A DNA stretch of 64,000 nt, taken from contig NZ_CP029693.1 in the NCBI RefSeq assembly GCF_003228315.1, positions 434,001-498,000 on the forward strand, read 5' to 3'. Both the position numbers and the translations under genes were made by a program. The notes under the pieces were generated by a model, which searched no databases, was not told the origin of the DNA, and saw only the letters and a list, made by a program, of their open reading frames with translations. Positions 42,783 to 51,589 of this stretch are shown piece after piece. How positions within the stretch are numbered: position 1 is the first letter of the stretch; each line of letters starts with the position of its first letter. Source of the stretch: Pseudomonas putida. GTDB lineage: Bacteria; Pseudomonadota; Gammaproteobacteria; Pseudomonadales; Pseudomonadaceae.

Positions 42783-43732
42783 CGACCTGCTCCCGGTTTC
42801 TGCGGGTTCAGGTATTCACGCAATTGCTCGACCATTTCGCTCTGGGTGCTCAACGGCATCATCAATACCCGCAGCTTTTGCGCCAGCAATTCCCAGCGGG
42901 CGATGCGGGCTTCGGCCTGGGCACGGTAGGTCTGGCGTAGCTCGTAATTCAAAGTGTCGAGTTCCAGTTGCGCGCCGCGCTCGGCAAAACGCAGCAGGCC
43001 CGCGGCGGGCAGGGCGTGATCCAGTGGGTCCGATAGCGGCAGCAGCAACAGGTCGCAATGACGGGACAACAGGCTCAGCTGTTGCTCGGCGCTTTCGCTC
43101 AAGGCGCGTTCATCGCAGATCACGATGATCAGGCTGCCGGGGCGCGAGACTTCCCGGGCGCGGCGCAGGGCAATGCCAAAGGCGTCGCGGTCCGGCTCGC
43201 CTTCGGTGTGCAGCGATTGGTTGACCCGCACCAGCCGGTTGAGCAGTTGCAGCAGACTCTGCTTGCTGCGTCGCGGCTTGATTTCATAGTGTTCGTTGTC
43301 ACCGAACACCAGGCCGCCGACCCGATCGTTGTGCCCCAGCGCGGCCCAGCCGATCAGGCTCGCGGCCTGGGCGGCGAGTACCGATTTGAACATCAGCCCC
43401 GAGCCGAAGAACAACCGGCGGCTCTGTTCGACCATGATGAAAATCGGCCGTTCGCGCTCTTCGTGGAAAAGCTTGGTGTGCGGCTCCTGGGTCCTGGCGG
43501 TGACGCGCCAGTCAATGGTGCGCACGTCGTCACCGGCCTGATAGACCCGCACCTGGTCGAAATCCACGCCGCGCCCGCGCAGCTTGGAGTGGTGCAGGCC
43601 GATCAGCGGACTGCGCTGGCTCGGTGTGGAGAACAGCTGTACTTCGCGCACGCGATGACGCATCTCGATCATTTCGGCGAGGGTGATGCGAATACCGGGC
43701 TCGGGTGGCTGGGGCGCGTTCATCGGGGTCAA
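42779..43732 (-). CDS. DUF58 domain protein
   Basis: A 317-residue protein with the DUF58 core: SKLRGRGVDFDQVRVYQAGD, DVRTIDWRVTARTQEPHTKL, FHEERERPIFIMVEQSRRL. The domain resembles a degenerate vWA fold. DUF58 proteins always travel with MoxR ATPases and are thought to recruit or receive their action. It overlaps moxR by four bases. Confidence 0.9.
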   Translation of the reverse strand: MTPMNAPQPPEPGIRITLAEMIEMRHRVREVQLFSTPSQRSPLIGLHHSKLRGRGVDFDQVRVYQAGDDVRTIDWRVTARTQEPHTKLFHEERERPIFIMVEQSRRLFFGSGLMFKSVLAAQAASLIGWAALGHNDRVGGLVFGDNEHYEIKPRRSKQSLLQLLNRLVRVNQSLHTEGEPDRDAFGIALRRAREVSRPGSLIIVICDERALSESAEQQLSLLSRHCDLLLLPLSDPLDHALPAAGLLRFAERGAQLELDTLNYELRQTYRAQAEARIARWELLAQKLRVLMMPLSTQSEMVEQLREYLNPQKPGAGR

Positions 43733-44688
43733 GCGACGGCTACGACGTCGAGAATCCGCTGGACCACGCGGTCCTGATCGATGCCAGCGGCTTCGGCTTC
43801 AAAGGAAAGAATGATGCGGTGGCGCAGCACGTCGAACAGCACCGCCTGAATGTCCTCGGGGCTGACGAAGTCGCGGCCGGCCAGCCAGGCGTGGGCCCGG
43901 GCGCAACGGTCGAGGGCGATGGAGCCGCGAGGGCTGGCGCCATAGGCGATCCACTCGGCCATCTCGGGGTCGAACTTGGCCGGGGTCCGGGTGGCCATGA
44001 TCAACTGCACCAGGTACTCCTCCACGGCGTCGGCCATGTACAAACCGAGGATTTCCTTGCGGGCGGCAAAAATGGCCTGTTGGCTGACCCGACGTTCCGG
44101 CTTGGTTTCGCCGTTCAGGGCTTCGCCACGGGCCTGCTGCAGGATCCGGCGTTCGACGGCGGCGTCCGGGAAGCCGATTTTCACGTGCAGCAGGAATCGG
44201 TCGAGCTGGGCCTCGGGCAGGGGATAGGTGCCTTCCTGCTCGATGGGGTTCTGCGTGGCCATCACCAGGAACAGCGGTGAGAGCTCGTAAGTGCTGCGTC
44301 CGACACTGACCTGACGCTCGGCCATGGCTTCGAGCAGCGCCGACTGCACCTTGGCCGGGGCGCGGTTGATTTCGTCCGCCAGCACCAGGTTATGGAAGAT
44401 CGGGCCTTGCTGGAAGACGAAGCTGCCGGTTTCCGGGCGATAGATTTCCGTGCCGGTGATGTCGGCGGGCAGCAGGTCGGGGGTGAACTGGATGCGATGG
44501 AACTGGGCTTCGATGCCTTCGGCGAGTTCTTTGATGGCCTTGGTCTTGGCAAGACCCGGAGCGCCCTCGACCAGCATGTGGCCGTCGGCGAGCAGGGCGA
44601 TGAGCAAGCGCTCGATGAGCTTTTCCTGGCCGAGAATCTGCGTTGAAAGAAAGGTTCGCAGCGCCAGCAGCGCTTCACGATGTTCCAT
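43729..44688 (-). CDS. moxR: MoxR-family AAA+ ATPase
   Basis: A 319-residue chaperone-like ATPase with Walker A GAPGLAKTKAIKELAEG, Walker B NLVLADEINRAPAKVQ, sensor 1 LVMATQNPIEQEGTYPLPEA and a C-terminal lid (YGASPRGSIALDRCARAHA). MoxR proteins work with vWA partners to assemble or activate protein complexes. The ATG at 44688 is chosen (AGGA ten bases upstream) over an in-frame TTG at 44706. It is the first gene of the six-gene operon that ends with batD. Confidence 0.92.
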   Translation of the reverse strand: MEHREALLALRTFLSTQILGQEKLIERLLIALLADGHMLVEGAPGLAKTKAIKELAEGIEAQFHRIQFTPDLLPADITGTEIYRPETGSFVFQQGPIFHNLVLADEINRAPAKVQSALLEAMAERQVSVGRSTYELSPLFLVMATQNPIEQEGTYPLPEAQLDRFLLHVKIGFPDAAVERRILQQARGEALNGETKPERRVSQQAIFAARKEILGLYMADAVEEYLVQLIMATRTPAKFDPEMAEWIAYGASPRGSIALDRCARAHAWLAGRDFVSPEDIQAVLFDVLRHRIILSFEAEAAGIDQDRVVQRILDVVAVA

Positions 44689-44868
44689 CGATGACTGTTC
44701 CTGCAAAAAGGTGGCCGAGGTCGTTGGTAAACGCCGGGGCTGGGGGCGTTACTTTAATCCATCGCGGGGGGCGGCGACTAACGGCATTTTGCGCAAAGTG
44801 GGGGAAATGATTGGGGCAGTTGCCGGATTTTGCCAGCAGGGGAGTGATTGGGTGGCTGTGCCGGCGCC

Positions 44869-44938
44869 ATCGCGAGCAGGCTCGCTCCTACATTGACGGT
44901 GTACGACGTTCGATTGTAGGAGCGAGCCTGCTCGCGAT
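44869..44938. repeat. REPIN
   Basis: Inverted REP arms of the GCGAGCAGGCTCGC type with a short loop (TTGACGGTGTACGACGTTCG approximately). It lies between the 117-residue gene and moxR, both on the minus strand. Nothing else is recognisable in the 268-base gap. Confidence 0.92.
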
Positions 44939-44956
44939 GAGGGCAGGTCAAACAAC

Positions 44957-45310
44957 TCAAATCTGGCTGATATAGGTGCCAGTACCATCGAGAATGTTCT
45001 TCAGGGTTTCCTCAACTTCCGCCATATCCACCATGTCCGGGTTGAAGGTGATCTCCAGCACATCATCCCCATTCAACGCATCGGCATCCGCCGCAGCGAT
45101 CTCGATCTTCAGCGATGTAGCGCCGAGAGTGGCTTTCACGCCCTCCAGTGTCGAAGGCTCGCCATCCAGCGTGATCTCCAGCTCGTCCTCATCCGGGTAA
45201 CGGGTCATCAGGAACATCTCGCCCTGGTTGCTGTGGCAGCAGAGCATGGCCATGTTGTCTTCTTCGTCATCGCACGGGTTGACGATCAAGAGGGCGGTGG
45301 TCATTTGCAT
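44957..45310 (-). CDS. Small acidic conserved protein of unknown function
   Basis: A 117-residue cytosolic protein with many Asp and Glu (PCDDEEDN, RYPDEDELEITLDGEPSTLE, DADALNGDDVLEITFNPDMV). Alternating beta strands and a C-terminal helix (MAEVEETLKNIL) are suggested by the pattern. AGGA seven bases before the ATG at 45310 decides the start; a second ATG at 45304 is in frame. It is upstream of the moxR operon on the same strand; I recall a hypothetical gene in this position in P. aeruginosa. No function is recognised. Confidence 0.75.
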   Translation of the reverse strand: MQMTTALLIVNPCDDEEDNMAMLCCHSNQGEMFLMTRYPDEDELEITLDGEPSTLEGVKATLGATSLKIEIAAADADALNGDDVLEITFNPDMVDMAEVEETLKNILDGTGTYISQI

Positions 45311-45702
45311 GGGGTAATCCTGGCTCGATGAGCGTCATGAGGACGAAAGAAAGGCGATTTTGCCAGCCCCGGTCAATTTCTGCTCGTGCGAATGCCTTGG
45401 GCGTTACGTGAACGAGCAAAGTCCTGCTGGTCATTCCTGGTACGAACGTCCCGCAAAGCCGGACGGAAATCCGTCATTTTTCTGTGCGACTGCTAGTGTT
45501 GTTCGATGCGCCGCGAAGAAGCAGCGTGCTGATGTCCGAATATGTCGCAGCACCGCAAGAATGGGCCTTGCCGCACTCGTTAAGCTGCGCAACGGATGTG
45601 CACCTGTAAAGGCATTGCGTGCCAAAAGGCCAGTCGCTTTTGCAGATGCCCATCCACGGAAGGTGAATGTGACCCGAGTGTCTCGTCCAGCTTCACCCAC
45701 CT
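45311..45702. other. Gap without genes: shared upstream region of the acidic-protein gene and gdhB
   Basis: This is the only stretch above 300 bases without a supported gene (45311-45813 with the gdhB leader). Open frames across it lack ribosome-binding sites and any family resemblance. I see no tRNA or REP. The right end holds the two hairpins listed separately. A small RNA or long leader is possible. Confidence 0.5.
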
Positions 45703-45767
45703 GTCACCCTGTTTCCTCTGCCCGAGAATCAGGAACAGGGTGACGGGTAGCCCCAATGAGGGGTTTT
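45703..45767 (+). promoter_or_regulatory. Two consecutive hairpins in the gdhB leader
   Basis: First hairpin: GTCACCCTGTTTCCT (45703-45717) with AGGAACAGGGTGAC (45731-45744), 14 pairs and one bulged T. Second: CCCC (45751-45754), AATGA loop, GGGG (45760-45763) followed by TTTT. The second resembles a weak terminator 46 bases before the ATG of gdhB. Together they could form an attenuator or an mRNA-stabilising leader. Inferred only. Confidence 0.45.
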
Positions 45768-45813
45768 GCACGCGACGCTTCCATCAATAACAAGCCCTAG
45801 CGGAGTACCACAG

Positions 45814-48800
45814 ATGGCGTTCTTCACCGCAGCCAGCAAAGCCGACTTCCAGCACCAACTGCAAGCGGCACTGGCGCAGCACATCAGTGAACAGGCACTG
45901 CCACAAGTGGCGCTGTTCGCTGAACAATTCTTCGGCATTATCTCCCTGGACGAACTGACCCAGCGTCGTTTGTCCGACCTCGCTGGCTGTACTCTTTCTG
46001 CATGGCGCCTGCTTGAGCGCTTTGATCACGCGCATCCGCAAGTGCGTGTCTACAACCCCGATTACGAACGCCACGGCTGGCAGTCGACCCACACCGCGGT
46101 CGAAGTGCTGCACCACGATCTGCCGTTCCTGGTGGACTCGGTGCGTACCGAGCTGAACCGTCGCGGCTACAGCATTCATACCCTGCAAACCACCGTGCTG
46201 AGCGTGCGTCGCGGCGCGAAGGGCGAACTGCTGGAAATCCTGCCTAAAGGCACCCAGGGCGACGACGTGCTGCACGAGTCGTTGATGTACCTGGAAATCG
46301 ACCGCTGCGCCAACACCGCCGAATTGAACGTGCTGACCAAAGAGCTGGAGCAAGTGCTCAGCGAAGTGCGCGCGGCGGTGACCGATTTCGAACCGATGAA
46401 GGCCAAGGTCCAGGAAATCCTCACCAACCTGGACAACAGCCGTTTCGCCGTCGATGCCGAAGAAAAGAACGAAATCAAAGGCTTCCTGGAATGGCTGGTG
46501 GGCAACCACTTCACCTTCCTCGGCTACGAAGAGTTCGTGGTCACCGATCAGGCCGATGGCGGGCACATCGAGTATGACCAGAGCTCGTTCCTTGGCCTGA
46601 CCAAGACCCTGCGCACCGGCATGACCTACGATGACACGCGCATCGAAAATTATGCCGTGAACTACCTGCGCGAACCGAAACTGCTGACCTTCGCCAAGGC
46701 TGCGCACCCAAGCCGCGTGCACCGTCCCGCTTACCCTGACTACGTGTCGATCCGTGAAATCGACGCTGATGGCAAAGTCATCAAGGAATGCCGTTTCATG
46801 GGCCTGTACACCTCGTCGGTGTACGGCGAAAGCGTGCGGACCATCCCGTACATTCGTCACAAGGTCGAGGAAATCGAGCGCCGCTCCGGCTTCCAGTCCA
46901 AGGCGCACCTGGGCAAGGAACTGGCGCAGGTCCTGGAAGTACTGCCACGGGACGACCTGTTCCAGACCCCGGTGGACGAACTGTTCAGCACCGTGATGTC
47001 GATCGTGCAGATCCAGGAACGCAACAAGATTCGCGTGTTCCTGCGCAAGGATCCGTACGGCCGTTTCTGCTACTGCCTGGCCTACGTGCCGCGCGACATC
47101 TACTCCACCGAAGTGCGCCAGAAGATCCAGCAAGTGCTGATGGATCGCCTGAAAGCCTCGGACTGCGAGTTCTGGACCTTCTTCTCCGAGTCCGTGCTGG
47201 CCCGCGTGCAGTTGATCCTGCGCGTTGACCCGAAAAACCGCATCGACATCGATCCGCAGCAGCTGGAAAACGAAGTCATCCAGGCCTGCCGCAGCTGGCA
47301 GGACGATTACGCTGCGCTGACCGTTGAAACCTTCGGCGAAGCCCAGGGCACCAACGTACTGGCGGATTTCCCTAAAGGCTTCCCCGCCGGTTATCGCGAG
47401 CGTTTCGCAGCGCACTCCGCTGTGGTCGACATGCAGCACGTGCTGAACCTCAGCGAGAAAAAGCCGCTGGCCATGAGCTTCTACCAGCCGCTGGCTTCCG
47501 GCCCGCGCGAGCTGCATTGCAAGCTGTATCACGCCGATACTCCGCTGGCGCTGTCCGACGTACTGCCGATCCTGGAAAACCTCGGCCTGCGCGTGCTGGG
47601 TGAGTTCCCGTACCGGCTGCGTCACACCAATGGCCGCGAGTTCTGGATTCACGACTTCGCCTTCACCGCTGCCGAAGGCATGGACCTGGACATTCAGCAA
47701 CTCAACGACACCTTGCAGGACGCCTTCGTCCACATCGTGCGTGGCGATGCCGAAAACGATGCGTTCAACCGTCTTGTATTGACCGCCGGCCTGCCTTGGC
47801 GTGACGTGGCGCTGCTGCGTGCCTACGCCCGTTACCTGAAGCAGATCCGTCTGGGCTTCGACCTGGGCTACATCGCCAGCACCCTGAACAACCACACCGA
47901 TATCGCTCGTGAGCTGACCCGGTTGTTCAAGACCCGGTTCTACCTGGCGCGCAAGCTCAGCGCAGACGACCTGGACGACATGCAGCAACGTCTGGAACAC
48001 GCGATCCTCAGCGCCCTGGACGAGGTTCAGGTGCTCAACGAAGACCGCATCCTGCGTCGCTACCTGGACCTGATCAAGGCGACCCTGCGTACCAACTTCT
48101 ACCAGACCGACGCCAACGGCCATAACAAGTCGTACTTCAGCTTCAAGTTCAACCCGCACCTGATCCCGGAACTGCCAAAACCTGTTCCGAAGTTCGAGAT
48201 CTTCGTTTATTCGCCACGGGTTGAAGGCGTGCACCTGCGCTTCGGCAACGTCGCTCGCGGCGGTCTGCGCTGGTCCGACCGTGAAGAAGACTTCCGTACC
48301 GAAGTCCTGGGCCTGGTAAAAGCCCAGCAAGTGAAGAACTCGGTGATCGTGCCTGTGGGCGCCAAAGGTGGCTTCCTGCCACGTCGCCTGCCTCTGGGCG
48401 GCAGCCGGGACGAGATCGCGGCCGAGGGCATCGCCTGCTACCGCATCTTCATTTCGGGTCTGCTGGACATTACCGACAACCTGAAGGACGGTGCGCTGGT
48501 TCCGCCGGCCAACGTCGTGCGTCATGACCAGGATGACCCGTATCTGGTAGTTGCAGCGGACAAGGGCACTGCGACCTTCTCCGACATCGCCAACGGTATC
48601 GCCATCGACTACGGCTTCTGGCTGGGCGACGCGTTCGCATCCGGCGGTTCGGCCGGTTACGACCACAAGAAAATGGGTATCACCGCCAAGGGCGCGTGGG
48701 TGGGCGTACAGCGCCACTTCCGTGAACGCGGCATCAATGTCCAGGAAGACAGCATCACCGTGGTGGGCGTCGGCGACATGGCCGGTGACGTGTTCGGTAA

Positions 48801-50703
48801 CGGCTTGCTGATGTCGGACAAATTGCAACTGGTTGCAGCGTTCAACCACATGCACATCTTCATCGACCCGAATCCGGATCCGGCCACCAGCTTCGCCGAG
48901 CGTCAACGCATGTTCGACCTGCCGCGTTCGGCGTGGTCGGACTACGACACCAGCATCATGTCCGAAGGCGGCGGGATCTTCTCCCGCAGCGCGAAGAGCA
49001 TCGCGATTTCCCCGCAGATGCAGGAACGCTTCGACATCAAGGCCGACAAGCTGACCCCGACCGAACTGCTGAACGCCTTGCTCAAGGCGCCGGTGGATCT
49101 GCTGTGGAACGGTGGTATCGGTACCTACGTCAAGGCCAGCACTGAAAGCCACGCCGACGTCGGCGACAAGGCCAACGATGCACTGCGCGTGAACGGCAAC
49201 GAGCTGCGCTGCAAAGTGGTGGGCGAGGGCGGTAACCTCGGCATGACCCAGCTGGGTCGTGTGGAATTCGGCCTCAATGGCGGCGGTTCCAACACCGACT
49301 TCATTGATAACGCCGGTGGCGTGGACTGCTCCGACCACGAAGTAAACATCAAGATCCTGCTGAACGAAGTGGTTCAGGCCGGCGACATGACCGACAAGCA
49401 ACGTAACGAGTTGCTGGCGAGCATGACCGACGAAGTCGGTGGCCTGGTGCTGGGCAACAACTACAAGCAGACCCAGGCGCTGTCCCTGGCCGCTCGTCGT
49501 GCCTTGCCGCGTATCGCTGAATACAAGCGTCTGATGAACGATCTGGAAGGTCGTGGCAAGCTGGACCGCGCCATCGAGTTCCTGCCGTCGGAAGAGGCGA
49601 TCAACGAGCGCGTCGCCGAAGGTCATGGCCTGACCCGTCCGGAACTGTCGGTTCTGATCTCCTACAGCAAGATCGACCTCAAGGAGCAGTTGCTGGGCTC
49701 CCTGGTGCCGGACGATGACTACCTGACCCGCGACATGGAAACCGCGTTCCCGCCGACCCTGGTGAACAAGTTCTCCGTGGCCATGCGTCGCCACCGTCTG
49801 AAGCGTGAAATCGTCAGCACCCAGATCGCCAACGATCTGGTGAACCACATGGGCATCACCTTCGTTCAACGACTCAAAGAGTCGACCGGCATGACCCCGG
49901 CGAACGTGGCCGGCGCCTACGTGATCGTGCGTGACATTTTCCATCTCCCGCACTGGTTCCGTCAGATTGAAGCCCTGGACTACAAGGTTTCCGCTCACGT
50001 GCAACTGGAGATGATGGACGAGCTGATGCGTCTGGGTCGTCGCGCCACGCGCTGGTTCCTGCGTGCCCGCCGTAACGAGCAGAATGCCGCCCGTGACGTC
50101 GCCCACTTCGGTCCGCACCTCAAGGAGTTGGGACTGAAGCTCAACGAGCTGCTGGAAGGCCCGACCCGCGAAGTCTGGGAGACGCGTTATCAGGCTTACG
50201 TCGAAGCCGGTGTACCGGAGTTGCTGGCGCGCATGGTGGCGGGTACCTCCCATCTGTACACCTTGCTGCCTGTCATCGAGGCGTCGGATGTGACCGGCCA
50301 GGATCCTGCCGAAGTGGCCAAGGCTTACTTCGCCGTAGGCGAAAAACTGGACATCACCTGGTACCTGCAACAGATCAGCGCCTTGCCGGTGGAAAACAAC
50401 TGGCAGGCCCTGGCCCGTGAAGCGTTCCGCGATGACGTCGACTGGCAGCAACGTGCGATCACCATCTCGGTGCTGCAACGCGGTGAAGGCTCCGTGGAAG
50501 CTCGCCTGGATTCGTGGATGGCACAGCACGACAGCATGATCGAACGCTGGCGCGCCATGCTGGTGGAAATCCGTGCCGCCAGCGGCACGGACTACGCCAT
50601 GTATGCAGTGGCCAACCGCGAACTGCTGGATCTGGCCTTGAGTGGTCAGGCACCGGCGACTGCCGCAGCCCCTGCCAAGGCAGAGCTGGAACCGGCGGTC
50701 TGA
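45814..50703 (+). CDS. gdhB: NAD-specific glutamate dehydrogenase, 180-kDa class
   Basis: A 1629-residue catabolic glutamate dehydrogenase that converts glutamate to alpha-ketoglutarate and ammonia with NAD. The N-terminal half carries ACT-like and regulatory regions (HDLPFLVDSVRTELNRRGYS, NHFTFLGYEEFVV). The catalytic core starts with FGNVARGGLRWSDR, then VPVGAKGGFLPRRLP (substrate Lys near residue 851) and the nucleotide site VVGVGDMAGDVFGNGLL. The length is that of the Pseudomonas/Streptomyces class. GGAG precedes the ATG at 45814. In P. aeruginosa the homologue is controlled by arginine and ArgR; no such site is evident to me here. Confidence 0.96.
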   Translation: MAFFTAASKADFQHQLQAALAQHISEQALPQVALFAEQFFGIISLDELTQRRLSDLAGCTLSAWRLLERFDHAHPQVRVYNPDYERHGWQSTHTAVEVLHHDLPFLVDSVRTELNRRGYSIHTLQTTVLSVRRGAKGELLEILPKGTQGDDVLHESLMYLEIDRCANTAELNVLTKELEQVLSEVRAAVTDFEPMKAKVQEILTNLDNSRFAVDAEEKNEIKGFLEWLVGNHFTFLGYEEFVVTDQADGGHIEYDQSSFLGLTKTLRTGMTYDDTRIENYAVNYLREPKLLTFAKAAHPSRVHRPAYPDYVSIREIDADGKVIKECRFMGLYTSSVYGESVRTIPYIRHKVEEIERRSGFQSKAHLGKELAQVLEVLPRDDLFQTPVDELFSTVMSIVQIQERNKIRVFLRKDPYGRFCYCLAYVPRDIYSTEVRQKIQQVLMDRLKASDCEFWTFFSESVLARVQLILRVDPKNRIDIDPQQLENEVIQACRSWQDDYAALTVETFGEAQGTNVLADFPKGFPAGYRERFAAHSAVVDMQHVLNLSEKKPLAMSFYQPLASGPRELHCKLYHADTPLALSDVLPILENLGLRVLGEFPYRLRHTNGREFWIHDFAFTAAEGMDLDIQQLNDTLQDAFVHIVRGDAENDAFNRLVLTAGLPWRDVALLRAYARYLKQIRLGFDLGYIASTLNNHTDIARELTRLFKTRFYLARKLSADDLDDMQQRLEHAILSALDEVQVLNEDRILRRYLDLIKATLRTNFYQTDANGHNKSYFSFKFNPHLIPELPKPVPKFEIFVYSPRVEGVHLRFGNVARGGLRWSDREEDFRTEVLGLVKAQQVKNSVIVPVGAKGGFLPRRLPLGGSRDEIAAEGIACYRIFISGLLDITDNLKDGALVPPANVVRHDQDDPYLVVAADKGTATFSDIANGIAIDYGFWLGDAFASGGSAGYDHKKMGITAKGAWVGVQRHFRERGINVQEDSITVVGVGDMAGDVFGNGLLMSDKLQLVAAFNHMHIFIDPNPDPATSFAERQRMFDLPRSAWSDYDTSIMSEGGGIFSRSAKSIAISPQMQERFDIKADKLTPTELLNALLKAPVDLLWNGGIGTYVKASTESHADVGDKANDALRVNGNELRCKVVGEGGNLGMTQLGRVEFGLNGGGSNTDFIDNAGGVDCSDHEVNIKILLNEVVQAGDMTDKQRNELLASMTDEVGGLVLGNNYKQTQALSLAARRALPRIAEYKRLMNDLEGRGKLDRAIEFLPSEEAINERVAEGHGLTRPELSVLISYSKIDLKEQLLGSLVPDDDYLTRDMETAFPPTLVNKFSVAMRRHRLKREIVSTQIANDLVNHMGITFVQRLKESTGMTPANVAGAYVIVRDIFHLPHWFRQIEALDYKVSAHVQLEMMDELMRLGRRATRWFLRARRNEQNAARDVAHFGPHLKELGLKLNELLEGPTREVWETRYQAYVEAGVPELLARMVAGTSHLYTLLPVIEASDVTGQDPAEVAKAYFAVGEKLDITWYLQQISALPVENNWQALAREAFRDDVDWQQRAITISVLQRGEGSVEARLDSWMAQHDSMIERWRAMLVEIRAASGTDYAMYAVANRELLDLALSGQAPATAAAPAKAELEPAV

Positions 50704-50720
50704 TCAGCCGTTGAATGAAA

Positions 50721-50755
50721 AAGCCCCGCATCTTTCGATGCGGGGCTTTTTTTTG
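50721..50755 (+). terminator. Rho-independent terminator after gdhB
   Basis: AAGCCCCGCATC (50721-50732), TTTC loop, GATGCGGGGCTT (50737-50748) and a T-run to 50755. A 12-pair stem 18 bases after the gdhB stop. Confidence 0.95.
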
Positions 50756-50785
50756 TTTCAGTGACAGAGCCGGGATCGCGCGCGC

Positions 50786-51388
50786 TCAGTAATCGTCGTC
50801 TTGTTCCCTGGGTTCAATGAACAGCAGGTAAGGGGTCGAACCGGTCGGGTAGGGCACATCGCGTTCCAGAATTTTCAGATTGAAGGTCACCGGTGCTCCG
50901 AGTTGATCCGTGTAGGCATAAACCTTTGGATCCTCCATCAAGTGGCGTTTTATCGTGCCTGCATTCCTGGCCTTGAGATAAACCATGGCTTCGTCCTTCT
51001 TGAGGTCATCGAGGGTGATGATGCCCTGATTCAGGTTCAGCAAGTTGAAAGACGTGGTGCTGCCACCGGCACCCGCAAAGGCGCCGAGGAGCCCGTGGGG
51101 ATTTTTACTGAAGTACTTTCCCAAATAGCCTTCGCTGCGAATCTGAATGTTGTAGTAATCGTCATAACAGCGGAAATAGACAATCATCTCGTCCGAGCGG
51201 ATCGGGACGGTGGCGTTGTGGGACTTGTGAACCCGCACCATCTTTTTGACGAGATCGGAATAACGATGGGTGGTGGTCAGTAGATTGCCCTGGCGTGCGC
51301 TGCTGCCAAGCATCTGCTGGAAGAATACCATCGGCGTGTTGTCGCAGCGGATGCGTGCGATAAATGATCTTTTCTGGTCCGTGCTCAT
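50786..51388 (-). CDS. Unrecognised 200-residue protein
   Basis: I do not recognise this family. It has no signal peptide or membrane helix. It opens MSTDQKRSFIARIRCDNTPM, is rich in aromatic residues (YFRCYDDYYNIQIRSEGYLG) and contains a Gly/Ala-rich turn (GLLGAFAGAGGSTTSFNLLN). The spacing of short strand-like segments (IIVYF, YLGKYF, MVYLKARN, FNLKILE) could suit a beta-trefoil or other all-beta fold, a guess only. The ATG at 51388 has GGAG upstream, which decides it. It stands alone between the gdhB terminator and a REPIN. Confidence 0.7.
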   Translation of the reverse strand: MSTDQKRSFIARIRCDNTPMVFFQQMLGSSARQGNLLTTTHRYSDLVKKMVRVHKSHNATVPIRSDEMIVYFRCYDDYYNIQIRSEGYLGKYFSKNPHGLLGAFAGAGGSTTSFNLLNLNQGIITLDDLKKDEAMVYLKARNAGTIKRHLMEDPKVYAYTDQLGAPVTFNLKILERDVPYPTGSTPYLLFIEPREQDDDY

Positions 51389-51503
51389 AATAATCTCCAT
51401 GATTGAGAGCGTTCGCGTCATTGCGAATGGCCAGAGTAATGGAGTTGGACGGGCTGGATAACGCGGAACAATTGCCTGATATTGCGACAAAGGTTGAATC
51501 TTC

Positions 51504-51576
51504 TCGTGAACAGGCTCGCTCCCACATTAGTTGATATCAAACACCAAACTAATGTGGGAGCGAGCCTGCTCGCGAT
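51504..51576. repeat. REPIN with one mutated arm
   Basis: The core inverted repeat AGGCTCGCTCCCACATTAGT and its complement is perfect, but the outer left end reads TCTCGTGAACAGG where an intact arm has ATCGCGAGCAGG. Decay of one arm suggests an old insertion. Confidence 0.9.
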
Positions 51577-51589
51577 GGCGTCACTGCTA

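Noticed and set aside
45360..45743. Possible small gene in the gap before gdhB
   Set aside because: No ribosome-binding site, Cys/Arg-rich composition unlike neighbours, and the frame runs across the leader hairpin; treated as non-coding.
45784..50529. Very long open frame antisense to gdhB
   Set aside because: It mirrors the codon pattern of gdhB, has no ribosome-binding site and no family resemblance; typical of GC-rich genes.
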